Shown here: one piece after another, positions 19,183 to 28,741 of the stretch
Layout of the letters: every line of letters starts with the position of its first letter
Position numbering within the stretch: position 1 is the first letter of the stretch
Assembly (NCBI GenBank): GCA_015657635.1
Contig: JACDQM010000074.1
Span: 1 to 54,128, forward strand
DNA: 54,128 nt
DNA from: Roseateles sp.
GTDB taxonomy: Bacteria; Pseudomonadota; Gammaproteobacteria; Burkholderiales; Burkholderiaceae_C
Direction of reading: 5' to 3'
Translations under genes and position numbers: made by a program
The notes under the pieces: model-generated
Database searches by the model: none
What the model was told of the DNA's origin: nothing
The model's input: the letters and a program-made list of their open reading frames with translations, nothing else

Positions 19183-20046
19183 GTGAGCATAGAGCACTAC
19201 GAAAATTTTCCTGTGGCCTCCTGGCTGTGTCCGCCCGCGCTGCGGCCCCCGATCGTCGCCATCTATCATTTCGCGCGCACCGCAGATGACCTTGCCGACG
19301 AGGGCAGCGCCAACGCCAGCGAACGCCTAGAAAGCTTGCGCTGCTACCGAGCTGACTTGCAGGCCGTCGCAACCGGCCAGCCCCCCAGCGCCCTTTGGGC
19401 CGAGCGGGTCTTTTTTCCTTTGGGCGCAGCCATGGCTCAGTATCGGCTGCCGCTGCAGCTTCTTGAAGACCTGCTGGACGCCTTCGAGCAGGACCTTGTC
19501 AAGACACGCTACCTGGACCGGGCCGAACTGATGGATTACTGCCGCCGCTCGGCCAATCCGATCGGTCGCCTGCTGCTGCACCTCTATGGCGTCAACGATG
19601 CCCAAGCCCTGCGGCGCTCGGACGCCATCTGTACCAGTCTTCAGCTCATCAACTTCTGGCAGGACGTCAGCCGCGACGGGCCGCGCGGCCGCGTCTACGC
19701 GCCGCTGCAAGACCTGAGCCGCCACCAGGTGCCGCCCGAGGACTTCGCTGCCTGCCGCGATAGCGCGGCGGCCCGTGCTGCGCTGCACGAGTTGTGCGAA
19801 TGGGCTGAGCGGCTGATGCGCGAAGGCGCACCGCTGGTCCACCAACTACCGGGTCGGATAGGGTGGGAATTGCGGCTAGTTGTGCAGGGCGGCCTGCGCA
19901 TTCTTGCGAGAATCAAGGCTATGGATCACGCCAGCCTTTTGCGCCGCCCACAGATCGGCGCGCTCGACATGCCCGCCCTGCTCTGGAACGCTGCACGCAT
20001 GCGCAGCACGGATCCCTTGGTTTCGCCGGCCGCGGAGGCGCCGTGA
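19183..20046 (+). CDS. hpnC: Squalene synthase-like HpnC (hydroxysqualene synthase)
   Basis: In the HpnCDE route presqualene diphosphate made by HpnD is converted to hydroxysqualene by HpnC and then reduced by HpnE to squalene. 287 residues, all-alpha isoprenoid-synthase fold. The first Asp-rich motif is RTADDLADE near residue 29 and the second is NFWQDVSRD near 157. The start is the GTG at 19183 (VSIEHYENFPVASWL), matching the conserved N-terminus; upstream codons to 19090 do not look like the family. There is no clear Shine-Dalgarno. The stop overlaps the hpnD start by 4 bases (GTGA). Confidence 0.92.
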   Translation: MSIEHYENFPVASWLCPPALRPPIVAIYHFARTADDLADEGSANASERLESLRCYRADLQAVATGQPPSALWAERVFFPLGAAMAQYRLPLQLLEDLLDAFEQDLVKTRYLDRAELMDYCRRSANPIGRLLLHLYGVNDAQALRRSDAICTSLQLINFWQDVSRDGPRGRVYAPLQDLSRHQVPPEDFAACRDSAAARAALHELCEWAERLMREGAPLVHQLPGRIGWELRLVVQGGLRILARIKAMDHASLLRRPQIGALDMPALLWNAARMRSTDPLVSPAAEAP

Positions 20047-20890
20047 CGCCACAGCAGTATTGCCAGGACAAGGCCGCGCAAAGCGGATCGAGCTTCTACT
20101 ACGCTTTCCTGTTTCTGCCGCCCCAGCGGCGTGCGGCCATCACGGCCTTTTACGCCTTTTGCCGTGAAGTGGACGATGTCGTCGACGAAACGCAGGACAG
20201 CGGCGTTGCAGCCACCAAGCTCGCCTGGTGGCGCAAGGAGGCGGCGGCCGCCTTTGCCGGCCAGCCCAGCCATCCGGTGATGCTGGCGCTGATGCCGCAC
20301 GCGGCGGCATTCGAGATCAGACTTGAACACCTGAATGCCGTGATCGATGGTTGCCAGATGGACCTGGACCAGACGCGCTATCTGGACTTCCCCGGGCTCG
20401 CGCGCTATTGCCATCTGGTGGCCGGCGTGGTCGGCGAAGTCGCCAGCAATATCTTCGGGCGCAGTGATGCCGCCACAACTGCTTTCGCGCACAAGCTCGG
20501 TCTGGCCATGCAGCTGACCAACATCATTCGCGATGTGGGCGACGATGCCCGCCGTGGCCGGATCTACCTGCCTGTCTCGGAGCTTCAGCAGTTCGACGTC
20601 AAGGCCCACGAGATCCTGAAGCGCCAAAGCCCCTGGGGCTATAGCGAGCGATTCACTGCGCTGATGACATTCCAGGCCAAGCGCGCGCACCGTCTCTACG
20701 ACGAAGCACTGGCCCTGCTGCCGGAGGCTGACCGACAGGCGCAAAAGCCGGGCTGATGATGGCCAACATCTATCGCGCCTTGCTGCGCGAGATCGAGGCC
20801 GAAAAGTTCCAGGTGCTGCACCAGCGCATCTCACTGACGCCGCTGCGTAAGCTTTGGATCGCGATGCGCACCAACTGGCGCGGCCGATGA
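20043..20890 (+). CDS. hpnD: Presqualene diphosphate synthase HpnD, frame interrupted near 20754
   Basis: Condenses two farnesyl diphosphates to presqualene diphosphate. It starts at GTG 20043 inside the hpnC stop. The Asp-rich motifs are REVDDVVDE near residue 42 and TNIIRDVGDDARRGR near 160. As read, the frame stops at 20756 just after LPEADRQAQKPG. In the next frame the expected C-terminus follows at once (MANIYRALLREIEA, then LRKLWIAMRTNWRGR) and ends in a TGA that overlaps the hpnE ATG (ATGA). One C is missing at about 20753 (GGCTGATG for GGCCTGATG). Restored length is 282 residues, normal for HpnD. Confidence 0.92.
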
Positions 20891-22177
20891 TTGCTGGAAC
20901 GCTGGCCGTCGTCGGCGGCGGCTGGGCCGGCATCGCCGCAGCGGTTGCTGCCACGCGTGCCGGCTGGCAGGTCAGTCTGTTTGAGATGTCGCCACAACTC
21001 GGTGGCCGCGCGCGCAGCTTCGGCACCCACCCGCAGTTCGACAATGGTCAGCACATCCTGATCGGCGCTTATGTCGAGACCCTGGCATTGATGCGCGAAG
21101 TCGGCGTCAGCCTCGACCAGGCCTTGCTTCGGCTGCCGCTGACGCTTCAGTACCCCGATGGCAGTGCCCTTCGACTGCCCCAGGCCGGCGCTGCTGTCCT
21201 TCGCCCGAGCCGTTTTGGGCAACCGCACCTGGTCCTGGGCCGCGCGCATGCGCCTGCTTCAGACCTGCATGTCTTGGGCCCTGCAGCGATTCAAGTGCGA
21301 CAGCGCGCTCAGCGTCCAGCAGCTGTGCAGAAGCCTGCCGCCACAGCTGATGCGCGATCTGATCGAACCCTTGTGCGTCGCGGCGCTGAACACCCCGGCT
21401 CGCGAAGCCAGTGCGACCGTGTTCCTGCGCGTGCTGAAGGATGCACTGTTCCGCGGCCCCGGTGCCTCGGACCTGCTGCTGCCCCGACTGCCACTGAGCG
21501 AACTGCTGGCGAAGCCGGCGCAAGCGTGGTTGCAGCAGCGAGGCTGCAAACTGCATTTCAGCCACCGGGTCGAAGCGCTGCAAGCGCAGGACAACGGAAC
21601 CTGGAATCTGGACGGCCAGCCGTTCGATCGAGTCATCCTGGCCTGCAGCTCAGTTGAGGCTGCACGCCTGGCCGGGCCGGTTGCGCCCGCCTGGGCGGCG
21701 ACTGCAAATGCGCTGCGCTTCGAGCCCATCGTCACCGTCTATCTGGAGAGCTTGGGCAGCCATCTGCCCGCACCAATGATGGCCTTGCGCGAGGGCGACG
21801 AGGCACCCGCCCAGTTCGCCTTCGATCTGGGCCAGCTCGGCCTGACGCCGGGCCGCTTCGCCTTTGTCATCAGCGGCGCATCCGCGTGGATGGAGCGCGG
21901 CCTGGAAGCTACGGTGGAAGCCACGCTGGCACAGGCAAGCCAGGCCTTGGACTGGAGCAGCCCGCCACAGATCGTGAAGGCCTTGGCCGAGAAGCGCGCA
22001 ACCTTTGCTTGCACGCCCGGGCTGCAGCGCCCGCATCAGGCCCTCGCAGCCGGCCTCTGGGCGGCGGGCGACTATGTGGAAGGCCCCTACCCCGCGACGC
22101 TCGAAGGCGCCGTGCGCTCGGGTCACACTGCCGCAGCGCTACTCGGGCACAGCCTGTCGCGCGGCGCTGCCTGCTGA
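20887..22177 (+). CDS. hpnE: Hydroxysqualene dehydroxylase HpnE (FAD-dependent), frame interrupted near 21180
   Basis: FAD amine-oxidase-like enzyme that reduces hydroxysqualene to squalene. ATG 20887 overlaps the hpnD stop. The FAD dinucleotide motif VVGGGWAGIAAA is near residue 8, then PQLGGRARSF and NGQHILIGAY. After SALRLP the frame shifts by one; the second frame carries LLSFARAVL, the conserved WSWAARMRLL and the C-terminal FAD-binding stretch (GLWAAGDYVEGPYPATLEGAV). The simplest fix is removal of one C from the CCCC at 21178-21181, giving 429 residues. Last gene of the three-gene operon; no squalene-hopene cyclase follows. Confidence 0.9.
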
Positions 22178-22243
22178 CAACAGGCAATGCAGCCCATGCG
22201 TTTCGCGATGCAAAATGTTTGAGAGTTCGCGCACAATGGCGCC

Positions 22244-23011
22244 ATGAAGAGCAAAGAGAATGCGACCCCCGCCATTCAAGTCCTGGAACGCGCATTTGCC
22301 TTGCTGGACGTGCTGGCCAGTCATCAGGACCCGGTTTCCCTGAAAGAGATCAGCGAAACCACCGGGCTTCACCCATCCACCGCTCACCGAATCCTCAACG
22401 ACCTGACCATCGGCCGCTATGTCGACCGCCCGGAGGCCGGCAGCTACAGACTGGGCATGCGCCTGCTTGAGCTGGGCAATCTGGTCAAGGCCCGGCTAGA
22501 TGTGCGCGACGCAGCACTCGGCCCCATGCGGGAACTGCACAAGTTCACGCATCAGCCCGTCAATCTGTCCGTTCGGCAAGGTGATGAGATCGTCTATATC
22601 GAACGGACCTACAGCGAGCGCTCCGGCATGCAGGTGGTCCGCGCGGTCGGTGGCCGCGCACCACTGCACCTGACGTCGGTCGGCAAACTCTTTCTCGCTG
22701 CGGACGATCCGCAGCGCGTGCGCGCCTATGCGACGCGCAGCGGCCTGGCGGGCCATACCCGCAACAGCATCACCGAACTGACGGCGCTGGAGCGCGAGAT
22801 GTCGGCCGTGCGTCAGCGCGGTGTCGCCCGCGACGACGAAGAGCTGGAACTGGGCGTGCGCTGCATGGCCGCCGGCATCTACGACGATCAGGGCAAACTG
22901 ATTGCCGGCCTGTCCATCTCCGCACCAGCGGATCGCCTTGAAGAGAGTTGGATGGCCCGGCTCAAAGACACTGCCGCGCAGATCTCTTCCGCACTCGGCT
23001 ATCGAGGCTGA
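22244..23011 (+). CDS. IclR family transcriptional regulator
   Basis: 255 residues. N-terminal winged helix-turn-helix at about 10-70 (LKEISETTGLHPSTAHRIL is the recognition part), then the IclR effector domain from about residue 80 with AVGGRAPLHLTSVGKLFLA and a C-terminal GLSISAP segment. The start is ATG 22244. It lies 66 bases past hpnE; its target is not evident. It converges on pbpG, with a stem-loop between the two stops. Confidence 0.93.
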   Translation: MKSKENATPAIQVLERAFALLDVLASHQDPVSLKEISETTGLHPSTAHRILNDLTIGRYVDRPEAGSYRLGMRLLELGNLVKARLDVRDAALGPMRELHKFTHQPVNLSVRQGDEIVYIERTYSERSGMQVVRAVGGRAPLHLTSVGKLFLAADDPQRVRAYATRSGLAGHTRNSITELTALEREMSAVRQRGVARDDEELELGVRCMAAGIYDDQGKLIAGLSISAPADRLEESWMARLKDTAAQISSALGYRG

Positions 23012-23023
23012 GCCCGCAGGCGC

Positions 23024-23048
23024 GCCACGCCTTGCGCTCCGGCGTGGC
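23024..23048. terminator. Stem-loop between the convergent iclR-type and pbpG genes
   Basis: GCCACGCC and GGCGTGGC pair (8 bp, 9-base loop) in the 50-base gap between the two convergent stops. There is no T run, so it is a weak terminator or a stability element for both mRNAs. Confidence 0.45.
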
Positions 23049-23061
23049 GGCTGTCTGACCT

Positions 23062-24114
23062 TCAGCTGGTGCTGGAAACCGGACGCAGCGCGTCGGTCGG
23101 CTGCGTGCTGATCCACTTGCGCACGCGCTCGGCATCGCCGATACGCGAATACTTGCCGGTGGAGTCCAGAAACACCATGATCAGTTTGCGCCCGGCCAGT
23201 TGCGCCTGCATGACGAGGCAGCGGCCCGCTTCAACGATGTAGCCGGTTTTCTGCAGACCGATATCCCAGCTGGGGCTGCGAACCAGACCGTTGGTGTTAT
23301 GGAACTGCATCTGACGCCGCCCCACGGCGACCTGATGCTCCGGCGAGGTGGACAACTCGCGCAGCAAATGATGTTCGTGCGCGGCCTTGACCAACACGGC
23401 CAAGTCCCTGGCGCTGGACTGATTCCGGCTCGACAGCCCGGTGGGCTCCACGTAGTGCGTGTCCGTCATGCCCAAGGCCTTGGCCTTCAGATTCATGGCC
23501 GATGCGAAGGCGGCCAAGCCACCCGGGTAATGGCGACCCAATGCATTCGCGGCCCGGTTCTCCGACGACATCAGCGCCAGATGCAACATCTCGCCGCGCG
23601 TGAGCTTGGTGCCGACCGCCAGACGTGAACGGCTGCCCTTTTCGGTATCGATGTCTTCATCGGTCACGGTCAGCATGTCATCGAGCGACAGGCCCGCCTC
23701 GACCACAACCAGAGCCGTCATCAACTTTGTGATTGACGCGATCGGCAGCACCGCCTGGGAGTTCTTGGACAGCAGCACCTCATTGGTGTCCTGATCCAGG
23801 ACCAGCGCGACGCTCGATTTCAGATCGAGCGGATCGCTGACGGAGTGCAGGCCATAGATCTGACCGAAGGACGGCTTGGCTGCCACGACCGCGGCGGTCG
23901 CAGTCGCCGCTGCGGCCACCTTGACTTTGCTTGGAGACCGCACGCTGCGCTTTGGCGCCGGCTTGGCCTTTCGAACGGTCCGGTTGCCCGATTCCGCCCC
24001 TTGAGCACTCTTGCCCGCCGCCTGCGCAGGTGCGACCAACAGCACGGAGCTGCTCAGGGCAACAACGCCGCCGATCAGGGCAACGGACAACAGGTTCGTG
24101 AGCTTCTTCTTCAA
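23062..24114 (-). CDS. pbpG: D-alanyl-D-alanine endopeptidase (penicillin-binding protein 7 type)
   Basis: Periplasmic low-molecular-weight PBP that trims peptidoglycan cross-links. 350 residues. I chose the TTG at 24114 because GGAGG sits 5 bases before it and the protein then starts with a clean signal peptide (LKKKLTNLLSVALIGG, cut after PAQA). A Lys/Ala-rich linker of about 50 residues precedes the catalytic domain. The active-site SxxK is SITK near residue 107, SxN is SEN near 164, and KTG appears as QKTGY near 292. No C-terminal membrane anchor is seen. Confidence 0.9.
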   Translation of the reverse strand: MKKKLTNLLSVALIGGVVALSSSVLLVAPAQAAGKSAQGAESGNRTVRKAKPAPKRSVRSPSKVKVAAAATATAAVVAAKPSFGQIYGLHSVSDPLDLKSSVALVLDQDTNEVLLSKNSQAVLPIASITKLMTALVVVEAGLSLDDMLTVTDEDIDTEKGSRSRLAVGTKLTRGEMLHLALMSSENRAANALGRHYPGGLAAFASAMNLKAKALGMTDTHYVEPTGLSSRNQSSARDLAVLVKAAHEHHLLRELSTSPEHQVAVGRRQMQFHNTNGLVRSPSWDIGLQKTGYIVEAGRCLVMQAQLAGRKLIMVFLDSTGKYSRIGDAERVRKWISTQPTDALRPVSSTS

Positions 24115-24342
24115 TCCGACCTCCAACGACAGCTGAGTCAGTTTAGGGGATAGGAAAAAGTGAGGCAAGACAAAAACTTAGCCGCAAGACCTAAAGTCAG
24201 CTCTTGCGAGCAATCTAGCCGATTGACAAGCAAGCCGGTGGCATCGCCTCACCTTCTCTGCGCCCACCTGCGACCCTTGAATCCCGCTTGAGCGGCACCG
24301 CAAGACACGGCACGCCGCCAAGCGACTGTGAAGCGCTGGTCT

Positions 24343-25884
24343 TCAGCCTTGCGCTGCCACGCGTTCGATCTTGCTGTGCAGCTTGTTCAGAGCAGACAAG
24401 TAGGCCTTGGCGGATGCCACCACGATATCGGGATCAGCCCCAACGCCGTTGACCACGCGCCCCGCATGCTGAAGCCGCACCGTCACTTCGCCTTGAGATT
24501 CTGTGCTTCCGCTGGTGATTGCGTTCACCGAATAGAGCAGCAACTCGGCACCACTTTCGATCTTCGACTCGATGGCCCTTAGGCTGGCGTCAACCGGGCC
24601 GTTGCCGTCGCTCTCAGCCCGGTGCTCGACACCGCCGGCCGAAAACACGACGTTGGCATGCGGCCGCTCACCGGTTTCCGAACGCTGCGACAGCGCCAGC
24701 AGGCGGAAGTGCTCCTGCTCCGAAGTAACCGACTCATCCATCACCAGCGCGATGATGTCTTCATCGAAGATCTCGTTCTTGCGATCAGCCAGATCCTTGA
24801 AACGAACGAAGGCAGCGTTCACCTCCGTTTCGGACTCCAGCTCAATGCCCAGCTCCTGAAGCCTTTGCTTGAAGGCATTGCGGCCGCTGAGCTTGCCCAG
24901 CACGATCTTGTTGGCGCTCCAGCCCACATCCTCGGCTCGCATGATTTCGTAGGTATCGCGGGCCTTCAGCACGCCGTCCTGGTGGATGCCGGACGCATGG
25001 GCAAAGGCATTGGCGCCGACCACCGCCTTGTTGGGCTGCACGACGAAACCGGTGGTCTGCGACACCAGGCGCGAGGCCGGCACGATCTGCGAGGCATCGA
25101 TGCCGACGTCCAAGCCAAAGTAGTCGCGGCGCGTCTTGATCGCCATGACCACCTCTTCCAGCGAGCAGTTGCCGGCCCGCTCGCCCAGACCGTTGATCGT
25201 GCATTCGATCTGGCGCGCTCCACCGATCTGCACGCCAGCCAGCGAGTTGGCTACCGCCATGCCCAGATCGTTGTGGCAGTGCACCGACCAGATCGCCTTG
25301 TCTGAATTGGGCACTTTTTCGCGCAGGGTCTTGATGAAGTTCCCGTACAGCTCCGGGACCGCGTAACCCACCGTGTCCGGAATATTGATCGTCCCCGCCC
25401 CTTCGGCGATCACGGCCTCGACGACGCGCGCCAGGAAGTCCATGTCAGAGCGATAGCCGTCCTCGGGCGAGAACTCCACATCGCCTGTCAGATTCCGGGC
25501 AAACCGCACCGCGAGCTTGGCCTGCTCCAGCACCTGCTCGCGCGTCATCCGCAGCTTCTTCTCCATATGGAGTTCGCTGGTCGCGATGAAGGTATGAATG
25601 CGCGACCGCGCTGCCCCTTTCAGCGCCTCGGCGGCACGCGAGATGTCACGGTCGTTGGCGCGCGCCAGCGAGCAGATCGTGCTCTCTCGCACTGCATCCG
25701 CAATGGCCTTCACCGCCTCGAAGTCGCCATTGCTGGACGCAGCGAAGCCGGCCTCGATCACGTCGACGCGCATGCGCTCCAGCTGGCGCGCAATGCGCAG
25801 CTTCTCGTCCTTCGTCATCGACGCGCCGGGCGACTGCTCGCCATCGCGCAAGGTGGTGTCGAAGATGATCAGCTTGTCAGCCAT
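24343..25884 (-). CDS. leuA: 2-Isopropylmalate synthase
   Basis: First step of leucine synthesis: 2-ketoisovalerate plus acetyl-CoA to 2-isopropylmalate. 513 residues, start ATG 25884 ([20 protein letters not shown]), with GGAG 7 bases upstream. The metal-binding motif HCHNDLG is near residue 205 and the synthase signature [13 protein letters not shown] follows. The C-terminal LeuA allosteric domain (about 370-513) binds leucine for feedback inhibition. Upstream lies a Leu-rich leader peptide and an attenuator hairpin, so it is probably also controlled by leucyl-tRNA supply. It follows pssA on the same strand. Confidence 0.98.
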   Translation of the reverse strand: MADKLIIFDTTLRDGEQSPGASMTKDEKLRIARQLERMRVDVIEAGFAASSNGDFEAVKAIADAVRESTICSLARANDRDISRAAEALKGAARSRIHTFIATSELHMEKKLRMTREQVLEQAKLAVRFARNLTGDVEFSPEDGYRSDMDFLARVVEAVIAEGAGTINIPDTVGYAVPELYGNFIKTLREKVPNSDKAIWSVHCHNDLGMAVANSLAGVQIGGARQIECTINGLGERAGNCSLEEVVMAIKTRRDYFGLDVGIDASQIVPASRLVSQTTGFVVQPNKAVVGANAFAHASGIHQDGVLKARDTYEIMRAEDVGWSANKIVLGKLSGRNAFKQRLQELGIELESETEVNAAFVRFKDLADRKNEIFDEDIIALVMDESVTSEQEHFRLLALSQRSETGERPHANVVFSAGGVEHRAESDGNGPVDASLRAIESKIESGAELLLYSVNAITSGSTESQGEVTVRLQHAGRVVNGVGADPDIVVASAKAYLSALNKLHSKIERVAAQG

Positions 25885-25913
25885 GGGGGTTCTCCGTGAA
25901 AGGCTGGTTGCAG

Positions 25914-25953
25914 AAAACAACACGGCCCGCGAAGCAGATGCTTGGCGGGCCGT
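25914..25953 (-). terminator. leuA attenuator terminator
   Basis: On the minus strand ACGGCCCGC and GCGGGCCGT form a 9-bp stem extended by AAGCA/TGCTT, then GTTGTTTTC. It lies 29 bases after the leader-peptide stop and 30 bases before the leuA start, the right place for transcription attenuation. Confidence 0.82.
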
Positions 25954-25982
25954 TGATGCAGAAATCCTGTAGACGTGTGCAG

Positions 25983-26042
25983 TCAGCGCGCCCGGGGCAC
26001 GGTGGCTAGTAGCAGCAGCGCGAATGCGGAATGCGACGTCAT
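25983..26042 (-). CDS. leuL: leuA leader peptide (attenuation peptide)
   Basis: A 19-codon frame, [19 protein letters not shown], with four Leu codons in a row (CTG CTG CTA CTA) ending in TGA. It is followed by a T-tailed hairpin and then leuA, the classic arrangement for leucine attenuation: ribosome stalling at the Leu run would favour read-through. No Shine-Dalgarno is visible. The symbol leuL is used by analogy. Too short for routine gene callers. Confidence 0.75.
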   Translation of the reverse strand: MTSHSAFALLLLATVPRAR

Positions 26043-26049
26043 GTGGACC

Positions 26050-26055
26050 AATATA
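26050..26055 (-). promoter_or_regulatory. Probable -10 box for leuL–leuA
   Basis: TATATT on the minus strand, 7 bases before the leader ATG. The best-placed -35 (26073-26078, GCAGGC) is poor. If used, transcription would start at or next to the leader's ATG. Confidence 0.4.
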
Positions 26056-26083
26056 GCACGCAAGCCGGGCTCGCCTGCCTCCG

Positions 26084-26932
26084 TCAATCGTGAAGTCCCT
26101 TTTCGTCAGGCTCGTCGGTCGAGGTGGCAATCACGCTGACAGGCTTCCCCTTGGCCTTGCGCCAAATGTAGATCGCATAACCGGAAAGCCCATAGGCACA
26201 AAAGATCGCAAACAAGCCAAGCGGCGGGTTCTGACTGATCAAGACGATGGCCAAGGCAATCGCCACCAGCACGACGAACGGCACGGTGCGCCGGCTACCG
26301 ACCACCTTGAAACTGTAAAACGGTGCATTGGTCACCATCGACAAGCCGGCGAACAAGGTCAAGCCGAAGGCGGTCCAGACCACCCAGGGGATGCCGGTGA
26401 CTTGCTTGAATCCATAGTCATCAAAGGCCCAGATCATGCCGATCACGATGGCCGCAGCTGCCGGGCTCGGCAAGCCCTGGAAGAAGCGTTTGTCGACCAC
26501 GCCAATATTGACGTTGAAGCGCGCCAGACGCAGCGCCGCTCCAGAAATATAGACAAAGGCCGGAATCCAGCCCAGCTTGCCCATGTCCTTGAAGGCCCAG
26601 ACATAGACGATCAGCGCCGGTGCGGCACCGAAGCTGACCATGTCTGACAGGCTGTCCATCTGCTCGCCGAATGCGCTCTGAGCGTTGGTCATGCGCGCGA
26701 CGCGGCCGTCCAAGCTGTCCAGCACAGCGGCACAGAAGATCGCAATGCAGGCCAACTCGAAGCGGCCATTCATCGACATCACGATGGCATAGAAGCCCGA
26801 GAACAGGGCCGCCAAGGTGATGGCATTGGGCAGCACGTAAATGCCTTTGCGACGCGGGCGCACCGGCACAGGCACGGCGTCCTCGTCTTCACCCGACTGC
26901 GCGGCCGGGCTCTTCTTGTTCGATTCGATCAT
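26084..26932 (-). CDS. pssA: CDP-diacylglycerol–serine O-phosphatidyltransferase
   Basis: Integral membrane enzyme making phosphatidylserine, the precursor of phosphatidylethanolamine. 282 residues with about eight hydrophobic helices after a charged N-terminus ([17 protein letters not shown]). The CDP-alcohol phosphotransferase motif D-G-x2-A-R-x8-G-x3-D-x3-D is complete in [20 protein letters not shown] and the following MDSLSD. It lies between ilvC (with a terminator between) and leuA, a common Burkholderiales order. Confidence 0.96.
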   Translation of the reverse strand: MIESNKKSPAAQSGEDEDAVPVPVRPRRKGIYVLPNAITLAALFSGFYAIVMSMNGRFELACIAIFCAAVLDSLDGRVARMTNAQSAFGEQMDSLSDMVSFGAAPALIVYVWAFKDMGKLGWIPAFVYISGAALRLARFNVNIGVVDKRFFQGLPSPAAAAIVIGMIWAFDDYGFKQVTGIPWVVWTAFGLTLFAGLSMVTNAPFYSFKVVGSRRTVPFVVLVAIALAIVLISQNPPLGLFAIFCAYGLSGYAIYIWRKAKGKPVSVIATSTDEPDEKGLHD

Positions 26933-26962
26933 GGGCGAAGAGGATACAACAGGGCACCCATC

Positions 26963-26996
26963 AAAAAAGCCGCAGGCCCTGCGGCACTGCGGCTTT
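26963..26996 (-). terminator. Terminator of the ilvIHC operon
   Basis: On the minus strand AAAGCCGCAG and CTGCGGCTTT form a 10-bp stem followed by TTTTTT. It lies 18 bases past the ilvC stop and upstream of pssA. Confidence 0.9.
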
Positions 26997-27014
26997 GGCG
27001 GCTCAGCTCGGACC

Positions 27015-28088
<1,074 letters not shown>

Positions 28089-28580
28089 TCAGACGCGCAA
28101 GATGCGCTCGCCGCGGCCGATGCCGCTGGCACCGGTGCGCACCGTCTCAAGGATGGCGCTGCGGTCAAGTGCGTCGATGAAGGCGTCGAGCTTGGAGGCG
28201 TCGCCCGTCAGCTCAATCGTGTAGGTCTTCTCGGTCACGTCAATGATGCGACCGCGGAAGATGTCGGTGGTGCGCTTCATCTCCTCGCGCTCCTTGCCGA
28301 CCGCGCGCACCTTGATCAGCATGAGCTCGCGCTCGGTGTAGTTGCCCTCGGTCAGGTCCACGACCTTGACGACCTCGATCAGGCGGTTCAGGTGCTTGGT
28401 GATCTGCTCGATCACTTCGTCCGAGCCCGTCGTGACGATGGTCATGCGCGACAGCGAGGCATCCTCAGTCGGCGCGACGGTGAGGCTCTCGATGTTGTAG
28501 CCCCGGGCAGAGAACAAGGCCACCACGCGCGACAGCGCGCCAGGCTCGTTCTCGATCAGCAATGCAATGATGTGTTTCAT
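28089..28580 (-). CDS. ilvH: Acetolactate synthase small (regulatory) subunit
   Basis: ACT-domain regulatory subunit that confers valine feedback on IlvI. 163 residues, start ATG 28580 (MKHIIALLIENEPGALSRVV). The ACT domain spans about 1-75 and the C-terminal domain follows. Also named ilvN. It is separated from ilvI by 161 bases that hold an inverted repeat. Confidence 0.97.
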   Translation of the reverse strand: MKHIIALLIENEPGALSRVVALFSARGYNIESLTVAPTEDASLSRMTIVTTGSDEVIEQITKHLNRLIEVVKVVDLTEGNYTERELMLIKVRAVGKEREEMKRTTDIFRGRIIDVTEKTYTIELTGDASKLDAFIDALDRSAILETVRTGASGIGRGERILRV

Positions 28581-28685
28581 GGCTCTCGTCCTGCGTGCTC
28601 TTCAGACCGGCGGCGGTAACCGACGGCCCTTGGCCACGCTGTTCGATCGTTAGGGGAATGTGGGCATCCGCTGCAGGCAGCTTCC

Positions 28686-28731
28686 GCTACACCCGGCCGT
28701 CGACGCGGTAACGCCGCCGCCCTGGTGTAGC
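28686..28731. repeat. Inverted repeat in the ilvI–ilvH gap
   Basis: GCTACACC and GGTGTAGC, extended by CCGG/CCTGG-like pairing, enclose about 30 GC-rich bases just after the ilvI stop. It could be a partial terminator or a processing site that sets the subunit ratio. Confidence 0.45.
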
Positions 28732-28741
28732 TTCAAGGCGC

